NCBI GenBank assembly: GCA_002778195.1
Contig: PCDI01000004.1
Coordinates: 1,940,418 to 2,004,417, forward strand
Direction of reading: 5' to 3'
DNA from: Raffaelea ambrosiae
Taxonomy: Eukaryota; Ascomycota; Sordariomycetes; Ophiostomatales; Ophiostomataceae
DNA: 64,000 nt
Part shown: positions 22,651 through 35,716 of the stretch, one piece after another
Position numbering within the stretch: the stretch's first letter is position 1
Layout of the letters: every line of letters begins with the position of its first letter
The notes under the pieces: generated by a model
Databases searched by the model: none
The model's input: the letters and a program-made list of their open reading frames with translations, nothing else
What the model was told of the DNA's origin: nothing
Translations under genes and position numbers: made by a program

Positions 22651-25600
22651 TGTGAAAGATGTATGTGATGGATCACACTATGTATGGGAGGGGTGCCGAT
22701 AAGAGAAAAAAGAAAGCGTGGGTATCAATATATATATATCAAAATAAGGAAATCGGAAATGTGTTTTTTTTTTTTAGGAAAGGTGTTTTGGGGGTATCTT
22801 TATATCTCTCTCAGGTGTGGGAGATTTGGTGTGTTGATATGTTTCTGCTCTAGGCCAGATGGATCTGTCTGAGATGATGGGGTAGAAGCAGGAAAAATAT
22901 CACGATGATCAATGGGACGGGACGAGATACTTATACACGAACAGGAGGTGAGGGAAGCACGGGCTGGCCAGGTGTGTTCGTGCTTGGACGGGAGGATGCA
23001 ACAGATGCAACAGATGCAGCAGATGCAACATATGGCCACATTGGCTGCCATCGTGGTGCAGAATACGTCATACCGGCTCGATTGGGCAACACGGCCAAGA
23101 GCCCAGACCGACAGGAGAAAAGTGACCGTGAACGGGGGCAGCAAAGTTGCTCACGGCGTATGCATATGGGGGGGGGGGGGGGGCACAACCCGAGCCTGGC
23201 CGAGAGGCCGAAGATGACTGGGCAAGGTGACTCCCCCGGCGGATCTCGATGTCGTTGGTTGGGTAAGGCTCTGGGGAAAAAAACAGGCTGTCTCGCGTCT
23301 CCGAAGCCTCCGAAAAGGCGACCTGATGAGGAAGTGTGACAAATGCAGGGGGGGTGTGTGTGTCCTCCCAATGGGACCATCGAGACAAGACAGCACGAGC
23401 GTCAGGAGGTGCTGGCCGCTCCATTTGTTTGCCCTGGTGTCTGTTTCTCAGCTTTGCGGGTTTTTGGGGGGGTTTTTTTACTCGCTCTTTTTGGTGTTCT
23501 CTCTCTAGTTTCCTCTCTCGTCGTGCTTCCCATTTTCCTATTTTCCGCATTCTTTCCTCGTCGTCTGCTGCATGTCGCATGTCCCTTATTGATGCGCCTG
23601 CTTCTCTGACTCGCAATGAGCTGTCTGCTTTGCTCAGTGACTAAGTCGATTCAGGCCTGCCCGTTAGTCAGGCAACCTTCTGGACAGTTCCTGACGCTTG
23701 TGATTTTTTGGGGGGGGGGGGCTGTTGGCGATGTGTAAGTGACCGATGCCGCAAAAAGGCGGAACGGCACATGATTGGTCAGCCGCATCGGGGGGGCAAT
23801 AATAAAGCAATAAATTTTTTTTTTAAAAAAAATTTCAAGACGTCCATCAGACAAGGCTCGTAGGCTGCTTGTCCTCCAGCTAAACTCCGCCGCAGGGCCT
23901 GCAAGCCCGCAAGCCTGCAAGCAGACGGCGACTCAGATCCGCCGCCACCGTTAGAAAGAGCCCCATAATAATTCATTCCTGCTCCAGGTAGCCTTGCTTT
24001 AGCTCGCCTTTTCTTTTTTACTTTTCTCTACGCGAACCTTTCTTTTCTACAATCTTCCAGCTCTCCGTTCTTCGGCCTTCTCGCCGCTTCCGCAGCCGAC
24101 GAAACCATCACGAATTCATGCTGGCTGGCAAGCTGAAGAGACACAACGAGACAGAGTCATGCACTTGTTCTGCCGTAGATGAAAATGCACCCTGTAAGCA
24201 TGGGCAACCCGGAATGCTGATATTGCGTCATGGCTATCAATTTCCTTCTGCCATCCCACACGTGGTTTTTGTCAGACGGAAAATCCTTCGTGCTATCCCA
24301 CTCGTCCGTTTCGACGCCGTTGGATTTTTTGGGTTGTCTGCTTTTCTTTGTTACGAGTACTCGTACATAGAACTGCATCCCTCTTCTCTCGGAAAGCCGA
24401 GGCGACTCCACGAGAAGGTACATAGTAGGTCGTTGCAACAGTCTGCGCGGTCCGACCAGGGCCTTATTTCGATTTGATGTTGCGAACTCGCATTAGCACA
24501 GACAAACTACCATGTACACGTACCAGGCATGCAGCCACTACCTAGAAAGCAGAGAGGGAGAGCTTTCCCCAGATACTTACTTGGCCATCGCAGCAGCTGC
24601 TACAATGGCCAGGGCAAGACTCTGCACATCGAGGAATAGGACCGGCAGCGCCAGGACCGCATGATTCCCGGGACGCCCGGCACTTGCGATCGACAGACAA
24701 TGGCCCCGTGCGAAAAGAGGCAAGAAGCAAGAAAAAATTGCGACGCAAGGAGAGTGTAATAGGGCATAGCTTGAGAGGCAACCCGAAATGCGACCCCGGA
24801 ATCCCTCCCCCCCCTTGTGACCCAACCTAGATGGGCAAGCTGCTCTGTGAACAGCTAAGCTCGATCCTTCTGGGCTGACAAACACACACAGAAAAAAAAC
24901 AGAAAGAAAAACACGGAAAGACGGCGATTCACCAAGAAAAAGAGTGGAGACACTCTTGACACGGTCGTGCAAGATCGAGAGAGAGAGAGAGACAGGAAGA
25001 GAAGGCGTCGTCGTGTCAGTGGACACATCAGTGCAGAAACATCTCTGTCCGGAAGCACCGGCATGCCGAAGCCGGGGAGGCTTGACTACTACTCGTATGT
25101 ACACCGCGGCTGGCCTGTGATTTGGTCGAAGGTTCTAGCTAGTGGGGCCTTCCCGTCAGGTGATGGGGCCCGCTGTTGTAGCGAGCCATAGGGCGGCACT
25201 TGACCGTTGTAGCTTTCGCGGCCCCACACCACCTGCGGGAAGGTTCCACCACCGTGCCCTTGTTTGTAGGGTGTGTGAAGGGTGTACTAGGTAGTTATGA
25301 GCCAGGCCGAACAGGAAAACTTGCTCTTCCCACAGTCTCGAGGCTGCATCAACAGCCATGGCCGGCACTTCACGATGTTTCTGTGGCGAAAAAAAAATGA
25401 AAGGCAGAGAGAACGAGCTACCGTGCAATCAATGGCCCCCCTCCAAGAGCAATCGGAATGAACCGCGATGTCTGACACAACTTTCTGACAAACCCAGAAA
25501 AAAAAGGCAAAAGCCAACCTCTCTGCCTGTATATTCTTCCTGTCCGCCCGACAGCCGATCCGGTCTCTGGTCCAGCTGACAGTCCTTTTTTTTTCTTTCC

Positions 25601-28600
25601 CAATGAATTATCGCTTTGCACTTTGTTCGGTCTGGTCAGGGCTGGTGGCGCAAAAAGAAGAACAAAGTACGATGTGATGACAATATCCCGACTCGCCTGT
25701 CCTTCGCCTCTTGCCTCTCTTGCCTTTCGTCTACTATGCAGCTCTCCGTCTGGTTCGTACTTGGCTCGTACACTCGTCGTCACTCCCGTGCACTCTGGGC
25801 CTTGTCGGCAAGAAACCAACAAATGGGCGCGCGGACGAAGAACCAGAGGATGCACAAATTGGCTAATGAAACGACGGTCTGGCGTTGCATCTCCCCCCTC
25901 CCTCCCAACGCTGTGACAAGACCAGCTTTGTGAGACAAAGATGCTGTTCCACGGCTGCTCCCAGTCTCCCAGAGTACTCGTAGGTGCGGTGTAGGTTTTG
26001 TGTGTTCTGACACGGGCAACAACCTCTCCGCATTCTGCCCCAATATGCCACCACCATCACCCGGCTGCACACGGGAACCATGCGCTCTACGATCACAGCG
26101 AGACAGGGAAACGAGAGAGAAAACGAAAGCGAGAGGAGACCACGCATGTGTGTGTATGTGTGAAGCCATTCCCGTACTTCGTTTGAACTACTATAGTATG
26201 TAGATTCTCCAGAAGCGAACCGTTTCTCAAAAACGGCTCTCGCTTCCTCGCTTCCAGCCCGAGCCACGTTTTCACAGGCTTTGATCGCTTCTCGCCTACA
26301 CTAGTCTGCAGCCTTTCTTTCCTTTTTCCCCCCCCCTTTTTTTCTTCTTTTTGGACAGCTTCTTGGTTCTCTCTATGCTGCTGCTGCTGTGGGTCGCCGT
26401 TGAATTAAACGAGACTTTGTGTAATGTGGGTATGCCCTGTAAGCTACGGTGTACGTGTGTATGTTTTGCGTGTGTGAGAGCGCATGGTGCGGCACGGGTG
26501 GGCTGACTCTGCCGTCATCACACGGTGACCCGTGGGTATTTGCTGTCAAGAAAGATGGGCAGGATAATTGTTGTCAAAGTGTACGTAGTACTATGTAGGG
26601 GGTTTGGGGAGGGTGTTTTGTGGTTATCGAAAGATGGCTTTTCCTTTGCTCTCTTCCCCCTCCAGGACAATTTCCTTTTTCCTGCAGACCATGCCAGCAC
26701 GTCCCACTTTGTTGCGTGCCATTGTGTGCAAAGATCGCCGATTGCGTTTCGGGATATATGGAAGCACCGGTACTTTCGTGTGTGTGTGTGTGTGTGTGAC
26801 TGGATGCAGAGCTGAATGCTGAATGCTACTCTGGACATGGCTTGAGGGGCCACTTTTTATTTTGTTTTCTGCGGATGTTGGTTTAACCAGAAGTGGTCTG
26901 CAAGACCGTTCAGGCGGTCAGACACAGCAAGGAAGGGCGGAGGCACAAGAATGGCATGTACTGCTATCCCAGAGACGGTCTGTCCAAGAAGAACACGCTT
27001 GCGGTAAACCTGGAAGCTGACACCCTGACCGAGACACTGGCGTTGTCGACGCAAAATCTCGACTGGGCCATCATGCTCTTTTCCGGGCATCATCAGGCAA
27101 CCAGAGCCGGCCCAGCAAAAAAAACGAAATCAGGCTGAGGGAGACTTCGTTGCTCCTCGCTGACAGAGCCCAAGCGGCCTTGGCCATCTTACAAGGACGC
27201 TTACACAGAGGGACAAATATGTACGCAGGTACCACGCATCCACGTAGAAGAACATGGAGATCGACATTGCCGATGCACCTCCACAGAGACGAGTGGGGGG
27301 GGCATCGTGTGAACAAAGCTTTGCAAGAAGCGTTGTTTGGTTCCTGTCTGAGCGACAGCCTGTTGTTCTCTTCTTGTGGTTCTCCCCGTTTGGGCTGGCA
27401 TGTCCGATATCCGGAGACCGAAGCAAGCGAGCGAGAGAGAGAGAGAGGGAGAGAGACCCCCAAGGTCTATGATGCCATTTCCATATTGCTCATTACAGAG
27501 CACCCTTGGGCTGCATTTTCTCCAGATTGCACATCCGTTTTTTTTCTGGTCCAGCCTAGGGGAAAATTTCGATCACAAGGTCTTTTGGTGTTGCATTTTC
27601 CATGCTTCTTGCGTTTTTTTTTTTTTGCTTTTGTTTGCGCTTTGAATATCTTCTTCGCTCGGAAGCCGCGGAAGGAGAGTTGGCGTGTATGCAACACAGA
27701 AGTGAAGAAGAGAGGGGGGGGGGGGCATGTGGTTCATCACAAGGCGCAAAGAAAAGGCGTATATGCAGTGCTTGGACACGCTCTACACACAACACAAAAG
27801 CTGCAAAGCAAGGCTAGGGGCAAGGCTAACACGGCCCTGTCCAAGAGCACGTCCAAGCGCAAGGGTCGGGTTTCAATCTTTTTATTTTAGTATTGTTATT
27901 ATTATATTTTCATGCCTTCTTTTCACTTGGACATCCTGTTAAGGAAATTTGCGCGATTTGGTTCGCTCCCTGCCCAATTTCCCCCGTTGGACTGACGGCA
28001 AACGGGGTTCCGACGTGTTTGCTTCTCACTCATCTCCGGCCCTTCCAAAAGGGGCAACCTTGCTCTTTCTTTTGCGTCAAGACGACACCTCTCCAGGTAC
28101 ACGTACGATACAAAAGAATACAGGCAACGGCGCACACACAAACACATAACACATGCACCGATAAAGCAAACACGTGTTGTGCTTACACTTGAGTGGCAGT
28201 CATGCAAACGTGGGATTGGCAGAAATGAAAAAAAAAAATAAAAAAATACCCAAAGATACCCAAAGAGGGAACATACGGCATCGCCAGTCGCTCTCCCCAC
28301 GGACCGCCGCCGAGTGCCGTGAGTGGTCCGACCAGACCTGGTGTTTGTTTGTTTCTCTCTTCTGTCCTGTCCCTCCTCTCGTTTGTTGGCTCGCCTATAC
28401 CCAGGTGATGCGATTATACAGCACATTACGTTTCTCTCCCCTCGGCAGATCCCCGGCACAGAGAGCACTGTCCTCCTCCTCGTCCGGTTCGGTCAAAGCT
28501 CAACGAGCCGAGCGAGACATTTGCCAGTCGAAATGGGCGGGTGTCCCTTATAGGAGGAAGCTGCCTTTTCCCGATCAACGTTCTTTTGGTCCACGAGCAG

Positions 28601-29248
28601 CAACTAGGAAGAAATGAGGCAGCACACATCACGGGTGCATAGATAGTATGCAGGGAAAACAGTCGAGCTTCGTCATTCTTTCTCTTTTTGTACAGACCAC
28701 TCAACAACAGAAGGGAAGAAAAAGTGGCTACGAGGTTGTCTGCTCTCTACGGCTTCTTGTGCGCCTGCCACCTCTGATGAAACCCTTTCCACCCGCAGAA
28801 CAGAGGAAATATAAAAGCCGTATGAAAACAACAAACAAAACAAAATAAATTAAACATAGAAGAAGAAAAGGGGGATGTAAAAAAACAAAAACAAAACAAA
28901 ACAAAAAAAAAAAAAACACAAAAAAAACAGGGACTGGCTCGGCATTTCGTTGTCACTCGTAGCAGTAAGAATAAGACAAAAATCATTCAAGCCTCCCCCG
29001 TCTTCCGGCCCCGTCTATCACCGTCTGGTCGGGGTTGAGGAGGATCCTGCCCCATCTCAGGCGCCCTCCTCCCCCTCCTCAGACGCCACAAAACGTGTCA
29101 CGGACAGCCACGGTTATCCTCGCCACTCTGGATTCTGACCATCCCTTCTGGGCGGTGCGTGGGGTTCCTCTCCGCCTCGGCCAAGCACCCAGTCTTCCCA
29201 GGCCGGGGTTGGGAACGTTTGCCGCCGTACGAACTGCAAAAAAGGATG
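22651..29248. other. 6.6-kb gene-poor region
   Basis: It lies upstream of the opsin-related gene and downstream of GID5 (both minus strand). No frame with recognisable features was found. It holds poly-G runs (23167-23182, 23707), a GATGCAACA repeat (22995-23032), an A/T block at 23810-23835, GAGA and CA runs, and palindromic words at 26187 and 26582. CACGTG words occur at 24259 and 28171. The A-rich 28800-28930 stretch probably lies beyond the GID5 3' end. Confidence 0.55.
22995..23032. repeat. GATGCAACA 9-base tandem repeat
   Basis: Four copies of GATGCA(A/G)CA about 350 bases upstream of the opsin-related start codon. Confidence 0.7.
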
Positions 29249-32200
29249 CTAGATGTTGTTGCTATGTTGCAGGCTGCTGCCGCCGCTGCCGCTGCCGCCG
29301 GCGCCGCCGGCACCAGTGCTCGCGCCAGTGCCGCCGCTGCTGGCATGATTCGGGTTGCTGGTCGTGCCCCCCATGTGGTGGATCGCCATCTTGGCCTGCT
29401 CCCGCACGTCCAGCTCCATGTCCTCGAGCTGGAGCACCTGTAGCTTGTTCAGCAGGCCGAGCCGCTTAAGCTCGTGCGTGCGTGCCGTCGCCGCCTGCGT
29501 GTCGGACGCGTCGTCGCGCCATGTCAGGTTCGTCAGCAGATGGCACAGCGCCACACGGACACCCTTGTCGCGGCTGCTGAACTGGTTCACGATCGCCTTG
29601 AGCAGCTCCGTCTGTGAAATCACCATCTGCCGGTGGCGCGGCGCGCTGGCCGAGATGTGCACCAGAATGAACAGGACGGCCTCGATGATCTTGACCTGCG
29701 GGTGGAGGACGCGGGCTGCAGACGCCGTGGTCGTCGCACTGGTCACGCCCCCGGTGGACCGCCGCTCAAACGGATGCACCACCTTGACCTTGAGCTTGGA
29801 CAGCAGGATCTGGAACAGCCGCTCGCTGCCAATCTCGCTGAACAGGTAGTCGATCATCTCCGAGACCTCGGCGACCGGGTCCATGGTCGACGAAGACGTC
29901 GTCGACGAGCCCGTGGACGACGACGATGACCCGCTCGCGTTGGGGCCGATCAGGTTGCGGATAAAGTTGAGCCCCTGCTCCTGGATGACAATGTCGTCGG
30001 TGCGGTTCTTGTGCAGCACCGTCAGCTCCAGCTCCCGCAGCGCCGCCAGCTTGGCCTCGGCCTGCCGCAGCCGGCCGGTCCGGCTGCGCTCATGGCTCAT
30101 CTGGGGAAAGTTGGCCCGTTGCAGAGACGCGGACGCGGATGAGCCTGCTGCTGTGGCTCCCATTTCTTCTTTTGCTGCTCCTGCTGGGGTCCACGGCATC
30201 TTGCCTGCGCTGCGGTCCAGCTCTTCTTCCTGGTCCTCGTCCATCCGGTCCATCTCGACGTCCGAGTCCATGGCCTCGTCCCCGCCGCCGCCGCGTGTGT
30301 TGCTCCCGCTGTCGTATGGCCGGGCAAACATGTGCGTGTCATCGTCAGTATCCGGGTCGATCAGCTGGACAAGCCAGCCCGAGCCGAGCTGCTCGAGACA
30401 GGCCTTCTTCATATCCGCGTCCACGCCATCGACAAAGTGCTTGAGCGCCCACAAGGCGTTGAGCCGGAGCGGGGAGTTGAGTGAATGCGCGTGGTTGCAA
30501 AGGATAGTCATGATGCCGGCCTCAGCATAGCGCTGTGCATGTCAGTCGGTGCTTGCCACGTAGTTTTGAAAACAGAAGAACTTTCTCCCGTAGTCAGGAA
30601 AAGAAAAAGATCGCATTTGACCGCATTTGATCGCATTTGATCGCATTTGATCGCATTTTTGACTTGACTTACCTGCCGCATGGGACTGGTCTCGGTGACC
30701 AGGTTGCACACAACCCCGGTGGCCGCGGTTTGGACATCGATCTCTGGGTGCTGCAGGAGTCGGAAGATGGGTGTGGCCACGCCGGCATCCTCGAGCGTGG
30801 TCCGCAGAATGGCAATAGACCGCGACAGCATGCGCACACAGTTGCAGGCAGCCACCAGCACGCCGACCGGGTTGCGCCCATACTCAGGGTCAACCTCGTC
30901 CTCGTCGTCACCGGATGACGCAGCCGCAGCCGCAGCTGCCACTTCCTTGGGCGTCTTGGACTTGTCCTTTACGCTCCGCGGCTTCGACGGGTTGGGCCTC
31001 AGCGATGCCACCAGGTAGGCCATTACGTCCTCTCCGACAAACTTATTCTGGTACTCGTACTTGATGGCAAGCAGCGACGTCAGGGCCTTGAGCGTGGCCT
31101 CGCGCAGGCGGATGCGGTAGGCGAGCAGAGTGCTCTGTCCCGGCGGTCCCAGCCGGCTGCTGGCGGCTGTCAAGCCGGCATCTTCCTCGTCCTCGTCGTC
31201 CTCAGACACCGCGTCGTGGCTATGGCTGCCATGGACGACCTCCCCGTCATCGTCGTCGTCGATGTCCTTGTCCATGTCGGAATCGGCGTGGCTGCTGCTG
31301 CTGCGTGATGGCGACGTGGCCGAGGACGGCGTCGGATTCCATGGTCGGGCCATCAGGCGCGGAGACACGGGCTCATAGGACTCCTTGAGCAGACGAGCCA
31401 GGATCTTGATGGCATTGCAGTCGGCTGCAGCCTTCTGCAGGACGTCGCTGTTGGCCACCAGGCGGGCCAGCACGTTCAGAGCGGTCTCTGTGATGGCGCG
31501 CTGCTCGGCTACGGCGTGGTCGTCGTTGGCCCTTTGGCTGGGGAAGAAGGCTCCATTGGCCGACGCCGTGGCACTAGAACCGTTCGAGGTTGACTCGCTC
31601 GCTGCGCTGGCTGCGTCGTCCAGCATGCGCATCAGCAGCGGAACGACCAGCAGAGCCATGGCAGCTTCGCGCGACTTGCTGGCAAAGCCGGCCTTGTAGA
31701 GCGAGGTCAGCACGGCCGCCGCATTGAGGCGTTCCAAGCCGGATGTGGATCGCACGAGGCTGATCAGCCAGGGGATCATGGGGCTTTCGGCCTCCTCGCC
31801 CTCCTCAAGAAGTAGCAGTTCCGCTGGCATGCCTGCCTGGCTCCAGGGCGACGGAACAGACCGCCCTGCCGCTCCCCACCCTGCGCCGGGCAGCTCCTGG
31901 GTGGTTGGCGGGCGCTTGTTGCGGGCAATGCGGCCATAGGAGGCGAGGTTCTCGCGCGAGAAGGCCATGCCGAGCGGAGGGAAGGGAGCGCTCTGGGCGT
32001 AGTAGGCACGCGATTGTTGGGAGGGAATGGGTGGCAGCAGCATGTCGAGAGCGCCGAGGGGGGGTTGTTGGGCATTGCTCAGGCCGCCCATGCTGAGAGC
32101 GTGCCAAGCTGCGTGGAGGTCGTTCACCGAGCCCTCGAACTCGATCCGGGGGAAGATGGCTAGGATGGACGGCGCATAGAGAACCATGCAGGCACGCAAG

Positions 32201-33165
32201 CGCGAGTCGCCCAGGATGGCAGCCACGGCATCCATGACAGCCGCCAAGTCCATGGCGGGCGACGCCGGCTCGGGGATGGCGTCCCGCAAGCCCTCCTTTT
32301 CGGCGGCAACGTCAGCACCAGGCACCACCTGGCCCTGGGCGACGACGTAGCTGGCGACCTTGACGGTGAGGGCGTCGAGTATGCCGGCCTTGGCGAGGGC
32401 GATCTGGTGGCGCTCATCGCGGCAGAGGGAGCTGACAAGGCTGCAGGCGACATTCGTGATGGATTCGGCCCAGAAGACGTGGTGGGGATCGAGGGCGAAG
32501 ATGCGATGGAAGGCGCCGACGTAGGGAGCGGCAAAGAGGGCGTCGGCAAGTGCGGTGATCGTGATCGACGGAGGCGCGTTCGGGGCGGGGGGGGCCAGCA
32601 GAGCGGCTCTGGCGAATGTGGCGATGGATCGCAGGGCGGCGTAGACGAGGCGTGGGTGGGTGGTGCTTGGGTCGAGGCAGGAGAGGAGGGCCGGCACAGC
32701 GCCGGCGGCGTGGAGAGGAGGGAGGAAGGCCGGACCACCTGGAGGAGGGAGGAGTCAGTACACGGTCTGGAGAGACACGGATCGAGGCGGCCGAGACCGA
32801 TGAAGGAGGGGCATCGAGGCAAAGCAAGGTCAATATCTCTGCCGGGGAAACGTACCACTGGCAAAAATGCCTAGCAGCTCCAGTGCCTGCAGACGCGCCA
32901 GATCCTCCGATGGCAGGCCGTCCAGCAGCGTCGCCACGGCCGCCTGGCGAGTGTCTTGACGCCCGGACGCTGCCCAGCCGCGTGGTCGACGCGCCGTGAT
33001 GACCTTGACGACGGGCCGCAGCACGCCCAGCTCGACCCATTTCTCCTTCTTCAGTATCTGGCCGACGGTGTCGTTCTTCAGCGCCCGCAGTGCCAGGTTC
33101 TGGTCATCGGACGACCAGCCGGCCCCGAGCCGCGCCAGGATGGCGGAGCCGTCGACGTGCGGCAT
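29249..33165 (-). CDS. gid5: Armadillo-repeat protein of the GID ubiquitin ligase (GID5/VID28, ARMC8-like)
   Basis: Three exons, 33165-32856, 32738-30673 and 30532-29249, give 1219 residues. Both introns (117 and 140 bp) have GTACGT/GTAAGT donors and CAG acceptors and keep the frame, joining TSPMRQ to RYAEAGIMTILCNHAHS. The protein is a chain of armadillo-type helical repeats interrupted by acidic and Ser-rich loops. The C-terminal block NHAHSLNSPLRLNALWALKH followed by VDGVDADMKKACLEQLG is the signature I associate with Vid28/ARMC8. In yeast Gid5 is the scaffold that binds substrate receptor Gid4 in the GID/CTLH E3 complex, which degrades gluconeogenic enzymes after glucose return. It is longer than yeast Vid28 because of the loops. 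Expected in cytosol/nucleus. An unrelated ARM protein is less likely. Confidence 0.85.
30533..30672 (-). other. GID5 intron 2 with internal minisatellite
   Basis: 140-bp phase-0 intron (GTAAGT donor at 30672, CACAG acceptor at 30533). More than a third of it is a 10-base tandem repeat. Confidence 0.8.
30609..30658. repeat. 10-base GATCGCATTT tandem repeat inside GID5 intron 2
   Basis: Five head-to-tail copies of GATCGCATTT, one with a T-to-C change. On the coding strand it reads AAATGCGATC and remains open in the exon frame. Confidence 0.9.
32739..32855 (-). other. GID5 intron 1
   Basis: 117-bp phase-1 intron, donor GTACGT, acceptor CTCCAG after a pyrimidine-rich stretch. Splicing restores GPAFLPPLHAAGAVPALL in frame. 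Confidence 0.75.
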
Positions 33166-35716
33166 GCTGATCGAGTGCTGGTTCGGACGTGGATGTGAAG
33201 TGGTCTCGTGACGTCTGTTCAGCTCGATTTCGGTGATGGTTCTGGATTTGGTTGCACGTTTCGCCTGCAGCTATCCACTGTCTCAGCTTGTCGTGCAGCT
33301 CCTAGCACCCCGACACAACCGAGTTCGTTTTTGTGTCTCCCTTTCCGTCGCTATCGTTTGGGCTCTGTGGTGGTCGTCGGGCGTGGTGCTGATGCGCGTT
33401 GGCTGGTGGATGCGCTGCGTGGAACTTTCGTGACGGGGGGGATGACGCCACAGATATAAAAAAAAAAGAGGAGGCGAATTCGTTGGCTTTGCCGTTAACT
33501 ACTATAAGAAATCAGAGGGTCGTCAACGCAGTCGCCGCGAATGCACCGCCGAACCGATTAGAAAGAAATAAGAAAAGAAAAGACTGGCTTCTATAAGCAA
33601 TTGCATAGACGAATCGAAATCGCGAGAGAGAAGGACAGCAAGCAGAAAGAAAGGACAGAGGAGCTCTATTGTCGAAAACGCCGGGCCTGACGGGGAAGCA
33701 AGCCTCACTGTGGGAGGCGGCCTATTATTATTAATTTTTTTTTTTTGCGCCGATGCGCTTCTACGAGTACCCCGTACACAGCTGTCGACGACCTGCGACT
33801 GTCAGCCTAGGGACCACCAGCCTCGCCTGTCTGTGGCTGGTGCAGGTCTTACATAACGCCGCAGTGCTGCTCTGTCTCGGCCGCTGTCGGCAACTATTAT
33901 TACTTAGTTACTATGTACTATCTCCCCCACGTCTTCAATCTCACTGGACTCGTAGGGTCCACTCTGAGCCTGGCTAGACTGCATGCACCCGCATAAGGCA
34001 GCCAGACCCGTGAGCGATAACTAAGGGTAACTAATAGCAGACGCTCTTGGCCGCCAGGTGCAGCACGCGGTCGATTCGCGGCTCTTCATTTGTCCGTTTG
34101 TCTGCGCTGCAGCTGTAGGCACCGAGTCTGGAATCATGGGCTGGGCGCTGTTGCTCACCTCGCATGCAAGATGTATCTCGCTTTGGAAGCATCGCCAGAA
34201 CTGTCGAGCATGCGTTGTCGATGTCGAGTTGGGCCGGTAGAACCAGTAGAACGGCCTCACTCGGCAGTGAAAGTGCATTTGCAGCGAGGCTCAACGGCCA
34301 ATGTCGGTGTCTTGGCTGTTGACTCGGCAAGGTACGTCGCTCCAGTGGCCTCGCATCGGCGCCGCTGTGAAGCCCCCGGTTATAGCCCGCCGTCCGGGCG
34401 GACGCAGCCGTTCCCAGCGCCCCGCGCCCCCCCGATTTGTCGCCTTGTGTCTCCTGGCCGCAGCCGCGCCTTGCTGTCGTCGCGGCACAGCCAGAGTCGG
34501 CCGAGAGCTTGTCCCAGCTGGCGTCGTCCGGTTGGTCGCAGGGGCCACTATCGTGAGTCACTAAGGAGGGCCCTTCTTGGGGCCGTCGGTGAGGGAATTC
34601 GACCCAGAAAGGCAGCCCGCCCATTCTTACACAGTAGTGGGTTGGGGGACCGGGCGACAGCTGCATGTCTGGCCAGCCATGTGCCTGACCGCCCCGACAG
34701 CCGGCAGCTGCAACTACTGGAGGACCCGCCAGTCTGGCGACTTTCTCAGCCCAATCTGCGCGCGAGATGGCCCTCTCACACCCACTTTACAGTGGCCAGC
34801 AGGGCTGCCGGGGTGTCCCTTCCTGCGCTATTGAGCCTTGCATCCAGCAAATCTCTCTTTCGTGCTAGCGGGATATAACATGGGTGCTTGTCCCTGCCCT
34901 TGTCTAGAAAGCCCATCTGTTCCTTCCATCCTCTTTCCGTTCTCCTTCTGCCCTGTGTCCTGTTCTTGCTTCCTTCCTTCCGTCCCTGCGTATCCCGTCC
35001 GCTCTTCTGTCACGCGAGCAGGACGCTTCCCTAGATTGTGCATCCACATCCTCTATCGTGAAATCGTGCTGAGTCTTACATCGGCGGTCCTTCCAGCTAG
35101 CCGTTGTCATTTTGCGTGCTGGGCCGGCCCACTGAGTGGAGGAGGGGAAGAGAAAAGGCGAAAAAAGGTATTTTCAGTGGAGCTCGATCCAGGGGCTTGA
35201 TTTGGTGCCCTTTCGTGCTATCTGCGGTGTCTGTTGGCGTCGTTTGGCGGCCTTTGGTGCCATTTGGCATTTTTTGGCGTGTCCCTTGGTCTGCTTGTTG
35301 GTGCCGGGGGTTTGTGTTCCCTTCCTTCGGCCACCCGAGCCATTTATCTGCCAAGCCTGTCGTCTCCTATCAGCGCCTTGTCCATTGCTCCTTCCCCCGC
35401 GACCGAGTGGGAAAAAAGGGCGGGAAAAAAAAAAGAACCCAAAAATCGGAGAGCAAGAAAGAAAGACAAAAACCCCCCCGAGAAAAAAAATCGCATAATA
35501 GAAGGCCCGCTGCAGCCTCGGCGCCACACCAAGACAAGAGAAGAAGGCGACGACGTGCGCAGAGCGTTCCAACTCGGGAAGGCACGCCAGGAAAGCGCTC
35601 CTGCCCGCCAAAAGCACTCCACAGACCGTCGCTCTCACCACATCCGCCATCGCCCAGCATCGCCTCGCATCCGCGCACCGTCTCTCTACTGCCTCCCCCA
35701 CAAGAATGCCCGCACC
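33166..35716. other. Divergent intergenic region between GID5 (-) and preg (+)
   Basis: 2.55 kb holding both promoters. The 34.8-35.7 kb part is C/T-rich then purine-rich, typical of a long fungal 5' leader, and the preg frame stays open upstream of the chosen ATG to about 35234. A tract of poly-A with AAAAAGAACC near 35430 precedes the start. A TACTATGTACTA word lies at about 33901. No other gene was found. Confidence 0.6.

Noticed and set aside
26857..27138. Short plus-strand frame with a charged, gene-like translation
   Set aside because: Only about 80 codons, no start context, no splice partners and no recognisable motif.
34031..34878. Overlapping 200-260 codon frames between GID5 and preg
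   Set aside because: Cys/Arg-rich translations without family features, in both strands at once; divergent promoter region.
35234..35716. N-terminal extension of preg by 161 codons
   Set aside because: Lys-rich poly-A-derived sequence with an upstream ATG of poor context; the 35717 ATG has CACC context and begins a plausible N-terminus.
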